A stretch of DNA of 7,799 nucleotides from Planctomycetota bacterium. GTDB lineage: Bacteria > Planctomycetota > Planctomycetia > Planctomycetales > Planctomycetaceae. The stretch's first letter is position 1, and every line of letters starts with the position of its first letter. Of the stretch, positions 1-5,926 are shown one piece after another. A program made the position numbers and the translations under genes. The notes below the pieces were generated by a model. It was not told the DNA's origin, did not search any database, and saw only the letters and a list, made by a program, of their open reading frames with translations. The DNA lies in the NCBI GenBank assembly GCA_023429275.1, contig JAEYWB010000574.1, positions 1 to 7,799 of the forward strand. The letters are read 5' to 3'.

Positions 1-22
1 CGAGCGAACGGATGAAATAGTC

Positions 23-42
23 TGCCTGCGGAAACGCAGGTA
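23..42. other. GNRA-capped stem-loop, function unknown
   Basis: CCTGCG (25-30) and CGCAGG (35-40) are perfectly complementary around a GAAA tetraloop (31-34). A G-T wobble (24/41) and a T-A pair (23/42) extend the stem to 8 bp. This would be a stable RNA hairpin. No T-run follows on the + strand, so it is not a textbook intrinsic terminator. It may be the 3' end of a transcript entering from the left, or a structured intergenic repeat. I could not match it to a known RNA family. Confidence 0.4.
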
Positions 43-108
43 CGACTGAATGACAGGTTGCCAACGGCGAATTCTGGCGAAACCTCGTTGACACGCCTCC
101 ACATGACA

Positions 109-206
109 GACACGAAGACACCAAGAAAAGACAAGAAGAGACGGCTGCTCCCATGGCGGCCCAAGTTTGGGGAGTCGAATCTCGCTTCTTCTCTTCCTTC
201 GTGTCT
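109..206. repeat. Separated inverted repeat of AGACACGAAG motif
   Basis: AGACACGAAG at 109-118 is the exact reverse complement of CTTCGTGTCT at 197-206. Both copies sit in longer strand-asymmetric tracts: purine-rich and A-rich at 103-140, pyrimidine-rich at 185-207. Words of the type 'CTTCGTGTCTTGGTGGT' recur between genes in many planctomycete genomes; that is from memory, not checked. The 10-bp arms are separated by 78 bases, so this is better read as two copies of an intergenic repeat in opposite orientation than as one hairpin. The whole stretch 1-248 shows no convincing gene: an open frame at 58-333 (+) lacks a ribosome-binding site and protein-like composition. Confidence 0.35.
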
Positions 207-248
207 TGGTGGTAAAGAACCTTTTCTCTCTCGATCGCTTCAAAATAA

Positions 249-1046
249 TCACGCGGCTTTGCGCTGGGCCTTGGCCTGCCGCTTTTCGAGCTTCTCGTTG
301 ACCCGTGCGAAGTTTCTGAGCCAGCGGTCGTAGTCCTGGGTCTTGAAGGCGAAGAACTCGGCGACCTCGGGATGCGTGTGGATCAGGAACGTCTCCGAGC
401 GGACGCCGTCGAGAACGCACTCGGCGACATGCTCGGGAGTGCAGGCGCTCATCTGCAGAAACTGGTGAACCGGATCTTCGAGATCGAGGAACGGCGTCAG
501 CACCCCCGCCGGACAGACGCAGGAGACCTTGATCCCCTTCTTCTGGTACATGACCGACAGCCACTCGGCCAGGGCGACGGCGCCATGCTTCGTGACCGAG
601 TAGGAGGCGGAGCCGATCTCGGTCAGGACTCCCGCGGCCGAGGCGACATTGACGAGGTAGCCGGTCCCGCGGGCGAGCATCGTCGGAAGGAGCGCCCGGC
701 TGGCGTAAACATGAGACATCACATTCACGTCCCACAGCCGCTGCCAGTCCTGATCCGGAGCCTCGACCCCGCCTTTGACGGTGATGCCGGCATTGGAGAT
801 GAAGATGTCGACCGGTCCGAAGGCAGTTGTCGCTTCGGCGACGAGGTGCTGGACCTCCTCTTCCCGGGCCACGTCAGCGGCGACCGCCATTCCGCCGACT
901 TCACTCGCGACGGCCTGCGTCTTTTCGAGGTCGAGATCAGAAACGACCAGTCCGCGGACTCCGGCCCCCTGGATGGCACGACAGAGCGCCTGACCGATTC
1001 CTCCGGCAGCCCCCGTCACCACCACGACCTTGTCGTTCCAGTTCAT
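249..1046 (-). CDS. SDR-family NAD(P)-dependent oxidoreductase
   Basis: A 265-aa classical short-chain dehydrogenase/reductase, the usual length for the family. It is a cytosolic Rossmann-fold enzyme that interconverts an alcohol and a carbonyl; the substrate cannot be read from sequence. Seen: cofactor motif TGAAGGIG (11-18), acidic Asp37 at the end of beta-2 (in this family usually NAD(H) over NADP(H)), Asp58 in the adenine-contact position, NAG (85-87), and the complete catalytic tetrad Asn108, Ser136, Tyr149 and Lys153 in YSVTK. The C-terminus ends in a short basic Lys/Arg-rich tail. The ATG is preceded on the minus strand by AGGGA with an 8-base spacer, which supports this start. A TAGAAT hexamer (complement of 1073-1078) could be a -10 box, but no good -35 accompanies it. 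The gene stands alone; its nearest neighbour on the same strand is over 300 bases upstream. Confidence 0.95.
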   Translation of the reverse strand: MNWNDKVVVVTGAAGGIGQALCRAIQGAGVRGLVVSDLDLEKTQAVASEVGGMAVAADVAREEEVQHLVAEATTAFGPVDIFISNAGITVKGGVEAPDQDWQRLWDVNVMSHVYASRALLPTMLARGTGYLVNVASAAGVLTEIGSASYSVTKHGAVALAEWLSVMYQKKGIKVSCVCPAGVLTPFLDLEDPVHQFLQMSACTPEHVAECVLDGVRSETFLIHTHPEVAEFFAFKTQDYDRWLRNFARVNEKLEKRQAKAQRKAA

Positions 1047-1367
1047 CGGATTCGTCCCTGACCCGGTTGTGCATTCTAGTGGAACACTGCGGCATCCATA
1101 CCGCGAGCCGGAAGCTTAGGGAGAATGCGGGGATGCGCGGAGAGCAATCCGCCTGCAATGGGAGCCGGAATCGGGGACGCGAAGTCTGAGGCGGATCCGG
1201 TGGCAACTGGAGAGCCATTCCCGGGGCGCTTCTCCAAACGGACCTTGCTCCCTTCGATCTGTTTCGAATGTCGAGCCAGGGCCGTTCCCGCGAGACCTTC
1301 GCCGACAAGCGGGACACACACGCAGATTCGTGATGTCCCGAAAGTCAGGCGAGGGAACGGTGCGTCA
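1047..1367. other. Intergenic stretch, no supported gene
   Basis: These 321 bases separate the SDR start from the stop of the 99-aa gene. Open frames cross the region on both strands, but they run through the SDR gene in other frames or lack a ribosome-binding site and recognisable motifs. Apart from the possible -10 hexamer and Shine-Dalgarno of the SDR gene at its left end, I see nothing assignable. It could be decayed coding sequence. Confidence 0.5.
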
Positions 1368-1667
1368 TTACAGCACTTCGCCGGCAACACTCGCGACAAG
1401 CGACTGCAGGACCGGCTGCGCCTGCGGCGTGGTCGTCACGGCATGCTGCATAGCCCGGAACTGGTCATCCCATGACTTGATGAGATCTTCGTCCTTCGCG
1501 AAGCAGAACGTGCCGAGTTGCGAGCGGCTTCGAATTCGCATGTCATACGTTTCGCCATGCACGAATGCGTCGTAGCGTTCGACCGTTTCAGCGAATCCAT
1601 CACCTGAGAACCAGGCTGCCACAAACAGGGTAGCCACCAACGTCAATTCCAGAATCGGCAGTCGCAT
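1368..1667 (-). CDS. Hypothetical small membrane-anchored or exported protein
   Basis: A 99-aa protein I do not recognise. Residues 3-20 are hydrophobic (LPILELTLVATLFVAAWF) and could be a signal peptide or single membrane anchor, followed by a soluble, mixed-charge segment with one cysteine (Cys55) and a glutamine-containing C-terminus. Codon third positions are GC-biased but less than in the SDR or DUF1080 genes, and the composition is protein-like, unlike the open frames around it. No clear Shine-Dalgarno lies upstream of the ATG, which is common in planctomycetes but leaves the start uncertain. It lies in an otherwise gene-poor kilobase and shares no operon with its neighbours. It could be a lineage-specific small protein or the surviving part of a longer gene. 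Confidence 0.55.
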   Translation of the reverse strand: MRLPILELTLVATLFVAAWFSGDGFAETVERYDAFVHGETYDMRIRSRSQLGTFCFAKDEDLIKSWDDQFRAMQHAVTTTPQAQPVLQSLVASVAGEVL

Positions 1668-1961
1668 AGGTAACCGTAATCGGAGCCCTCACTCCGTCCT
1701 TTGGAGGGTTGAAATGGGCAGGACTTCTTGATTGAGCCCGTTGCCCCGAGGGCGAGCACGCTGTGATAGGCCTAAGAAAGTTGTGGGCCAATCGCCAAAC
1801 AAATGAGACCAGAGAGCACACCTCATCAGTAACTCCTCTGATGCCAGCGGCTTACAGATCCTCTCACAAGTGGAATCGCGATCAGGATGCCGGAGAGTGT
1901 GAGACCTTGGGGAGCAGGCGTGCCCTCGATTCAAGCACAGCGGCGCAGACCTCGGCCGAAA

Positions 1962-1990
1962 TTGCAACTTGAAGGGGAAGGGAGCAGAAT
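1962..1990 (+). promoter_or_regulatory. Possible sigma-70-type promoter for DUF1080 gene
   Basis: TTGCAA (1962-1967) and CAGAAT (1985-1990) are separated by 17 bases. Each matches 4 of 6 positions of the TTGACA/TATAAT consensus. Transcription would start near 1997, giving a leader of roughly 48 bases before the ATG at 2045. Matches of this quality occur by chance, so this is only a candidate. Confidence 0.25.
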
Positions 1991-2030
1991 CGCATCGACT
2001 TCCTCCGTTTGGTTTTCCCGCCTCAATAAA

Positions 2031-2037
2031 GAAGGTG
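2031..2037 (+). promoter_or_regulatory. Ribosome-binding site of DUF1080 gene
   Basis: GAAGGTG lies 7 bases before the ATG at 2045 and fixes that start. Confidence 0.6.
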
Positions 2038-2044
2038 CCCTTCG

Positions 2045-2956
2045 ATGAAGAGACTGTCGTGGTTGTTTGCCCTGTTTTTCGGCATCGCGCTGACCGGCCC
2101 GGGAGCCCGTGCGGTCTCGGCGGCCGACACCTATGACACGCCCGAAGCCGCGAAGGCCGATCCCGACTTTGCCGTGCAGGGGGAGTACGCCGGTGAGAAG
2201 AAGGGGGTGCAGGTCGTCGCCCTCGGCGACGGCAAGTTCGACATCGTCGAGTATGCCGGCGGACTTCCGGGCGCCGGCTGGGACGGCAGGACGAAGACGA
2301 AGGCGAACGGCGACGCCGCCAAGGTCAAGGAGCTGACGTCGGACCTCAAGAAGGTGAACCGGGAAAGCCCCACGCTCGGTGCGAAACCGGCCGAGGGAGC
2401 CATCGTCCTGTTCGATGGGACCAAGGAGTCGCTCGAGAAGCACTGGAAGAGCGGCGCGAAAATGACGGAGGACGGCCTGCTGGTCGAAGGGTGCACCAGC
2501 AAGGACGAGTTCCAGTCGTTCAAGCTCCACATCGAGTTCCGGACGCCGTACATGCCCAAGGCGCGGGGCCAGGGACGGGGGAACAGCGGCTACTACATCC
2601 AGGGCCGGTATGAGTGCCAGATCCTCGACTCGTTCGGCCTCGAAGGGCTTGACAACGAGTGCGGCGGGATCTACTCGATCTCGCGTCCTGACGTGAACAT
2701 GTGCCTTCCGCCGCTCACCTGGCAGACCTACGACGTCGACTTCACCGCAGCCGAGTTTGACGCCTCCGGCGCCAAGACGAAGAATGCCCACGTCGTCGTG
2801 AAGCACAACGGCGTCGTGATCCACGACCGCGACCTGACCAAGGGGACGCCGGGAGGCCCGATCAACGGCGAAATCGCCAAGCCAGGCCCGGTCTACTTCC
2901 AGAACCACAGCAACCCGGTCCGATTCCGGAACATCTGGATCGTGGCGAAGAAGTAG
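2045..2956 (+). CDS. Secreted DUF1080 (3-keto-disaccharide hydrolase family) protein
   Basis: A 303-aa exported protein. Residues 1-27 form a signal peptide: Lys-Arg, a hydrophobic core, then an Ala-rich cleavage region ending near AVSAA. Residues 28-118 form an N-terminal module with DPDFAVQGEY (39-48), ALGDGKF (59-65) and GGLPGAGWDG (72-81), joined by a charged linker. Residues 119-303 are the DUF1080 beta-sandwich domain (PF06439, now named 3-keto-disaccharide hydrolase): LFDGT (122-126), FRTPYMP (165-171), GRGNSGYYIQ (177-186), YECQILDS (189-196) and a C-terminal PVRFRNIWIV. Family members act outside the cytoplasm on carbohydrates, but many planctomycete paralogues have unknown substrates, and no specific activity can be claimed here. 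The start is supported by an upstream GAAGGTG. A strong terminator follows, so this looks like a single-gene transcript. Confidence 0.93.
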   Translation: MKRLSWLFALFFGIALTGPGARAVSAADTYDTPEAAKADPDFAVQGEYAGEKKGVQVVALGDGKFDIVEYAGGLPGAGWDGRTKTKANGDAAKVKELTSDLKKVNRESPTLGAKPAEGAIVLFDGTKESLEKHWKSGAKMTEDGLLVEGCTSKDEFQSFKLHIEFRTPYMPKARGQGRGNSGYYIQGRYECQILDSFGLEGLDNECGGIYSISRPDVNMCLPPLTWQTYDVDFTAAEFDASGAKTKNAHVVVKHNGVVIHDRDLTKGTPGGPINGEIAKPGPVYFQNHSNPVRFRNIWIVAKK

Positions 2957-2985
2957 GTCATCGCTAGTCGAATCGGATGGAACTG

Positions 2986-3030
2986 AGGGGGCGCTGCGTG
3001 GGCTACCGCAGCGCCCCCTGCTGCTTTCTT
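2986..3030 (+). terminator. Intrinsic terminator of DUF1080 gene
   Basis: Bases 2986-2998 (A, GGGGG, CGCTGCG) pair perfectly with 3007-3019 (CGCAGCG, CCCCC, T), giving a 13-bp GC-rich stem with an 8-base loop. The stretch after it (3020-3030, GCTGCTTTCTT) is T-rich though interrupted. It begins 30 bases after the DUF1080 stop codon. Confidence 0.8.
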
Positions 3031-3130
3031 CGGTTCGCTTCTCGGGCCAGGCGGATTCGCGGTAACGACTGAGCGTCTGTTTCCGTTTCAGAAAGCTGTC
3101 CCCATCACTCACCAGGAAGACGCTTTTGCG

Positions 3131-3138
3131 GGAGGTGA
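3131..3138 (+). promoter_or_regulatory. Strong ribosome-binding site deciding a TTG start
   Basis: GGAGGTGA is a near-ideal Shine-Dalgarno sequence. Its GGAGG core ends 7 bases before the TTG at 3143, which makes that rare codon the likely start of the following gene. Confidence 0.75.
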
Positions 3139-3142
3139 CTTC

Positions 3143-3658
3143 TTGTCCACTCGGAGGCGATGGCTCTCGCTCCTCTTGATGCTCGCGGTCCTAGCGGGCG
3201 CGGTTAGCTATCGGACCTTTGCGGTCCGACCTCTCGAAGATCTCCTCTACGACTTCCGGACATCCCGGCACGACGATTTTCCGCCAGTCGAGATCATCCC
3301 AACCCAGGACAAGGGGGGAGCCTTCAGCGACGGCCGCGTCAGGATGCAGGAGATCTACGTCGAAGGTCATTTCTCGGGATGGATCGCGGCGACGCAGGAG
3401 TTCGTGCACCGCAGGGGAAGGACCGATCGGATCGCGACCGTCTGCTCCGTCCTCTGCGACAGGGACCAGTCGCAGCATGGCGGCCAAGAGTGGGAGGCGA
3501 GGTTTCGGCAGTTTGCCGTCGGCTTCGAAGACGGGTATCGCGAGAGCGAGTCGAGACTGCACGCGGCCGCCGCGGCTCATGGACTTGAGGCGACGCTGGC
3601 GTATTGCGAGCGGATGCGAGACCGTTGGGATGAAGACGAGGAGCCTGCCCGTGAATAA
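3143..3658 (+). CDS. Hypothetical membrane-anchored protein, first of tandem pair
   Basis: A 171-aa protein of no family I recognise. Arg-rich residues 3-6 followed by a hydrophobic helix (7-23) indicate a membrane anchor or uncleaved signal, with the rest outside the cytoplasm. The soluble part carries motif 1, IYVEGHFSGW (71-80), a CSVLC pair of cysteines (101, 105), motif 2, FRQFAVGFEDGYRESESRLH (121-140), and an acidic C-terminus. Both motifs recur in the next gene, so the two look like diverged tandem duplicates. The start is TTG, chosen because of the strong GGAGGTGA just upstream and because it places the hydrophobic helix at the N-terminus. The stop overlaps the next start by 8 bases, implying translational coupling. 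It lies behind the DUF1080 terminator, so it probably has its own promoter, which I could not identify. Confidence 0.75.
   Translation: MSTRRRWLSLLLMLAVLAGAVSYRTFAVRPLEDLLYDFRTSRHDDFPPVEIIPTQDKGGAFSDGRVRMQEIYVEGHFSGWIAATQEFVHRRGRTDRIATVCSVLCDRDQSQHGGQEWEARFRQFAVGFEDGYRESESRLHAAAAAHGLEATLAYCERMRDRWDEDEEPARE
3638..3643 (+). promoter_or_regulatory. Ribosome-binding site inside upstream gene
   Basis: GAGGAG lies 7 bases before the GTG at 3651, within the last codons of the preceding gene. It decides in favour of GTG 3651 over the in-frame ATG at 3630 or any start further upstream. Confidence 0.6.
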
Positions 3659-4133
3659 ACGACTTCTCGTTTCCGGATTGACTCTCTTGGCTCTTCTTAC
3701 CGTCACCGCGGCGGTTATCGTCCTTCGTCCGGACGACGGTTTGGGGTATCCGACATCGATCCGCATTCCGGACGATGTTCCCGACCGGGTCTGGGGAGAA
3801 CGTTCCACGGGAGGCGAAGAGAACGGTGATCGGGTCGCTTTCCGGCGATGGGTCAACGGGCGGTCGATGTACCTGCGTGGTCATCTGGCCGGATGGGATC
3901 GGTCAGTGATGCAGACGCAGCATTGCCCCTCGTCCATTGACCGGGACGGAGGGGAGTCCCTGGCGATCGATATTGAGTTCCGGGGAGAAGACCGGCTCGG
4001 CGTTGAAGTCTTCCAGCGGGGTTTCCGCAACGGATTCGATGAGTCTCAACGGCGGATCCACGAGTCATACGTCCGCAAGGGAGTGGTGGCGACAAGGGAT
4101 GACCTCCACTTCGGCGGCCAGGAGCGCCCGTGA
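3651..4133 (+). CDS. Hypothetical membrane-anchored protein, second of tandem pair
   Basis: A 160-aa protein when read from GTG 3651. Residues 1-4 are polar and basic, and 5-25 form a hydrophobic helix, again an anchor or signal. Motif 1, MYLRGHLAGW (73-82), and motif 2, VFQRGFRNGFDESQRRIHES (120-139), align with the previous protein: Y-x-x-G-H-x-x-G-W, and F-x-x-G-F-x-x-G-(Y/F)-x-E-S-x-x-R-(L/I)-H. Spacing between the motifs is similar (about 35 versus 40 residues). Outside the motifs the two proteins are very different, and this one lacks the CxxxC pair. The frame stays open far upstream (to 3219), but that part lies in another frame of the preceding gene and is Arg/Ser-rich shadow sequence. 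No function can be assigned. Confidence 0.75.
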   Translation: MNKRLLVSGLTLLALLTVTAAVIVLRPDDGLGYPTSIRIPDDVPDRVWGERSTGGEENGDRVAFRRWVNGRSMYLRGHLAGWDRSVMQTQHCPSSIDRDGGESLAIDIEFRGEDRLGVEVFQRGFRNGFDESQRRIHESYVRKGVVATRDDLHFGGQERP

Positions 4134-4229
4134 ATCGCGGGACCTGGCCGCCGAACGAGGAAGCGGACATAGCAAGTGCCCGGAATGTCGTCGATCTTCT
4201 GGCCTTCCGGGCCTACACTCGACGGTGTC

Positions 4230-4246
4230 CAGGCCAGATAGGCCTG
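4230..4246. terminator. Weak hairpin between convergent genes
   Basis: CAGGCC (4230-4235) and GGCCTG (4241-4246) form a 6-bp stem with a 5-base loop in the 146-base gap between the convergent stops at 4133 and 4280. No T-run follows on either strand, so a role as a bidirectional terminator is only a guess from position. Confidence 0.2.
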
Positions 4247-4279
4247 CCACCTCCAACGAGCTGACCTGCGGAACGCTCC

Positions 4280-5665
4280 CTACAAGAGGGTCCCCTTCAG
4301 CAGCAGGAGCGCCACGCTGAAGTAGAGGACCAGCCCCGTCACGTCGACGATCGTCGCGACCGCCGGCGCCGAGGACGTGGCCGGGTCGAGACCCGCCCGC
4401 TTGATCAGGAACGGCAGCATCGAGCCCGAGAGGGTTCCCCAGAGCACGATCCCGAGGAGCGAGATCGCGACGGTCGTTCCGATCAGCATCCAGTGAGGTC
4501 CGTAGAACGTCGAGAACTGCGACCAGATGGCGATCCGCAGAAAGCCGATCAGCCCCAGCACGAGCCCCAGCAGCAAGCCCGACAACAGCTCGCGCTTGAA
4601 TACGATCGTCCAGTCCCGGAGCTTCACCTCGCCGACCGCAATTGCTCGAACGATCAGTGTCGCGGCCTGCGACCCGGAGTTTCCTCCGCTCGAGATGATC
4701 AGCGGGATGAACAAGGCCAGCACCACGGCCTTTTCGATCTCCTTCTCGAAGAACCCCATCGCCGTCGCGGTGAACAGCTCCCCGACGAACAGCACGATGA
4801 GCCAGGTCGCTCGCTTGCGGACGAGTTCCAGCACCGGCGTGGCGATATAGGGTTCATCGAGGGCCTCGACCCCCCCGAACTGCTGGATCTCGCGGGTCGC
4901 CGCCTCTTCCGCGACGTCGAGCACGTCGTCGACCGTCACGACTCCCAGGAGGGCCCCCTTGAGGTCCACGACAGGAAGCACCGTTCGGTCGTACTTCCGG
5001 AACTGCTCGACGGCGGTCGAATCCTCGTCGGTCACCTGCAGGGCGATATACTGCCGGTCCATCAGGCTCTCGACCCGGGCATCCGGCGGGGCGAGAAGGA
5101 TTTCCCGCATCCGGATGTCGTCGACGAGATGGTGCAGGTCGTTGATGACGTAGACGGCGTTCAGCGATTCGCTGTCCCGTCCGACCTTGCGGACGTGGTC
5201 GAGCACCTGGTTCATCGTCCAGTCCTCCCGGACGCCGATGAAGTCGGGTGTCATGAGGCGGCCGACGGTCCCCTCGCCGTAGGAGAGGAGCGACCGGGCG
5301 ACCCGCTGGTTGTCGGGCGTGAGGAGCGACAGGAGCCGCTCGATGTCGGCGGCGTCGAACTCGCTGAGGAACGCGGTCCGGTCGTCCGGCGCGAGCTCGT
5401 TGAGGATGTACCTCAGCTTCTCTTCAGAGAGAACCCGGCTCAGCTCCTCCTGGACGGTCCAGTCGAGGTATTCAAAGACCTGGGCGCCGAGGGCCGGCTC
5501 GAGGCACTTGAAGCAGACGATGACGTCGCTGTCGGCGAGGTCGGCGAACAAGTCGGCGATGTCGGCCGGAAGCCAGCGGTTGAGGACCTCGCGGAGCGTA
5601 TCGATCTCTCGATCCTGGATCAGTTCCCTGATCTCGGGCAGCAGGAGTTTCTCGAGCATCGTCAT
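4280..5665 (-). CDS. mgtE: Magnesium transporter MgtE
   Basis: A 461-aa inner-membrane Mg2+ channel/transporter with the full MgtE architecture and usual length (about 450 aa). In order: helical cytoplasmic N domain (about 10-130), CBS1 (about 137-195) and CBS2 (about 200-255) that sense cytosolic Mg2+, the connecting segment GGVEALDEPY (264-273), and a pore domain of five helices (about 287-461). Diagnostic pore motifs are PLIISSGGNSGSQ (321-333), GLDPATSS (425-432) and Asp441 in TIVDVTG, which corresponds by position to the pore-lining Asp of Thermus MgtE. No key residue appears missing. The frame opens at ATG 5716, but the ATG at 5665 is preferred: CGGAG lies 8 bases before it and the N domain begins right after, while the longer start has no ribosome-binding site. 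It is probably monocistronic; no M-box riboswitch was recognised. Confidence 0.95.
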   Translation of the reverse strand: MTMLEKLLLPEIRELIQDREIDTLREVLNRWLPADIADLFADLADSDVIVCFKCLEPALGAQVFEYLDWTVQEELSRVLSEEKLRYILNELAPDDRTAFLSEFDAADIERLLSLLTPDNQRVARSLLSYGEGTVGRLMTPDFIGVREDWTMNQVLDHVRKVGRDSESLNAVYVINDLHHLVDDIRMREILLAPPDARVESLMDRQYIALQVTDEDSTAVEQFRKYDRTVLPVVDLKGALLGVVTVDDVLDVAEEAATREIQQFGGVEALDEPYIATPVLELVRKRATWLIVLFVGELFTATAMGFFEKEIEKAVVLALFIPLIISSGGNSGSQAATLIVRAIAVGEVKLRDWTIVFKRELLSGLLLGLVLGLIGFLRIAIWSQFSTFYGPHWMLIGTTVAISLLGIVLWGTLSGSMLPFLIKRAGLDPATSSAPAVATIVDVTGLVLYFSVALLLLKGTLL

Positions 5666-5689
5666 CGCTGGGGCTCCGCCGCTGTCCCG

Positions 5690-5707
5690 GGCGGTCTGGA
5701 GACCGCC
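5690..5707. promoter_or_regulatory. Palindrome in mgtE leader
   Basis: GGCGGTCT (5690-5697) and AGACCGCC (5700-5707) are exact reverse complements around a central GG. The palindrome begins 25 bases upstream of the preferred mgtE start and about 10 bases before its ribosome-binding site. It could be an operator or an RNA hairpin affecting translation. If translation began at the upstream ATG (5716) it would instead be coding. Confidence 0.3.
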
Positions 5708-5729
5708 GGAAGTCATCAGTTCTCAATGA

Positions 5730-5786
5730 TCAGTCGTCAGTTAGAAACAAAGATCCTCTGGCTGACGACGAAAAGCTGACGACTGA
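5730..5786. repeat. Cluster of CTGACGAC repeats, inverted and direct
   Basis: TCAGTCGTCAG (5730-5740) is the exact reverse complement of CTGACGACTGA (5776-5786), 35 bases apart. A further direct copy of GCTGACGAC occurs at 5761-5769 and again at 5775-5783. The cluster sits between the putative terminator of the minus-strand DUF1501 unit and the mgtE start. It could be a regulator-binding array, a long-stem RNA structure, or a short dispersed intergenic repeat. Confidence 0.4.
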
Positions 5787-5808
5787 AAACTCCCCCCAAA
5801 AGGGAAGT
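5786..5808 (-). terminator. Putative intrinsic terminator of DUF1501 unit
   Basis: Read on the minus strand, ACTTCCC (complement of 5802-5808) pairs with GGGGAGT (complement of 5789-5795), a 7-bp stem with one G-T wobble and a 6-base loop. TTTC follows (complement of 5785-5788). Its place, about 120 bases after the 40-aa ORF and before mgtE, suits the end of a minus-strand transcript. The T-run is short. The bases between it and the ORF (5809-5926) hold nothing I can assign. Confidence 0.35.
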
Positions 5809-5926
5809 CCGGACACTCTGACGCCTGTGCCTGGAATCGCAAGCGGAACAGCGCGGTCCGGAGCGAGAAACGCAGAGAGCTGCCGATCGGTTTCCAGACC
5901 AGCGGGCCGAATCGACGGCAGGATCG

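Larger units (their letters stand above)
1668..2044. other. Intergenic stretch with DUF1080 leader
   Basis: These 377 bases lie between divergent starts: the 99-aa gene on minus and the DUF1080 gene on plus. Base composition looks less GC-rich than the flanking long genes. Only the right end can be assigned, as a possible promoter and a ribosome-binding site for the DUF1080 gene. Minus-strand open frames at 1600-1821 and 1689-1967 have no family signature and low-complexity Arg/Ser/Pro content, so I do not call them genes. Confidence 0.5.

Noticed and set aside
88..93. Perfect TTGACA -35 hexamer
   Set aside because: No acceptable -10 sequence occurs 16-18 bases downstream on the plus strand, and no plus-strand gene follows.
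58..333. 91-aa open frame on the plus strand
   Set aside because: It runs through the repeat tracts and into the 3' end of the SDR gene, with no ribosome-binding site and no protein-like pattern.
372..1061. 229-aa open frame on the plus strand
   Set aside because: Antisense to the SDR gene, which has all catalytic motifs; no ribosome-binding site.
1076..1399. 107-aa open frame on the minus strand
   Set aside because: No ribosome-binding site, no recognisable motif, and it overlaps the end of the better-supported 99-aa gene in another frame.
1931..3112. 393-aa open frame on the minus strand
   Set aside because: It is antisense to the DUF1080 gene; its Val/Leu/Asp/Arg-rich composition is the usual mirror of a high-GC coding strand. 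It also crosses the terminator and has no family motif.
3219..3650. Long upstream extension of the second paralogue
   Set aside because: The extension lies in a different frame of the first paralogue, is Arg/Ser-rich, and would bury the membrane helix in the middle of the protein. The GTG at 3651 has a proper ribosome-binding site.
4493..5779. 428-aa open frame on the plus strand
   Set aside because: Antisense to mgtE, whose domains and pore motifs are unmistakable. The frame is rich in Asp, Glu, Val and Arg without domain signatures.
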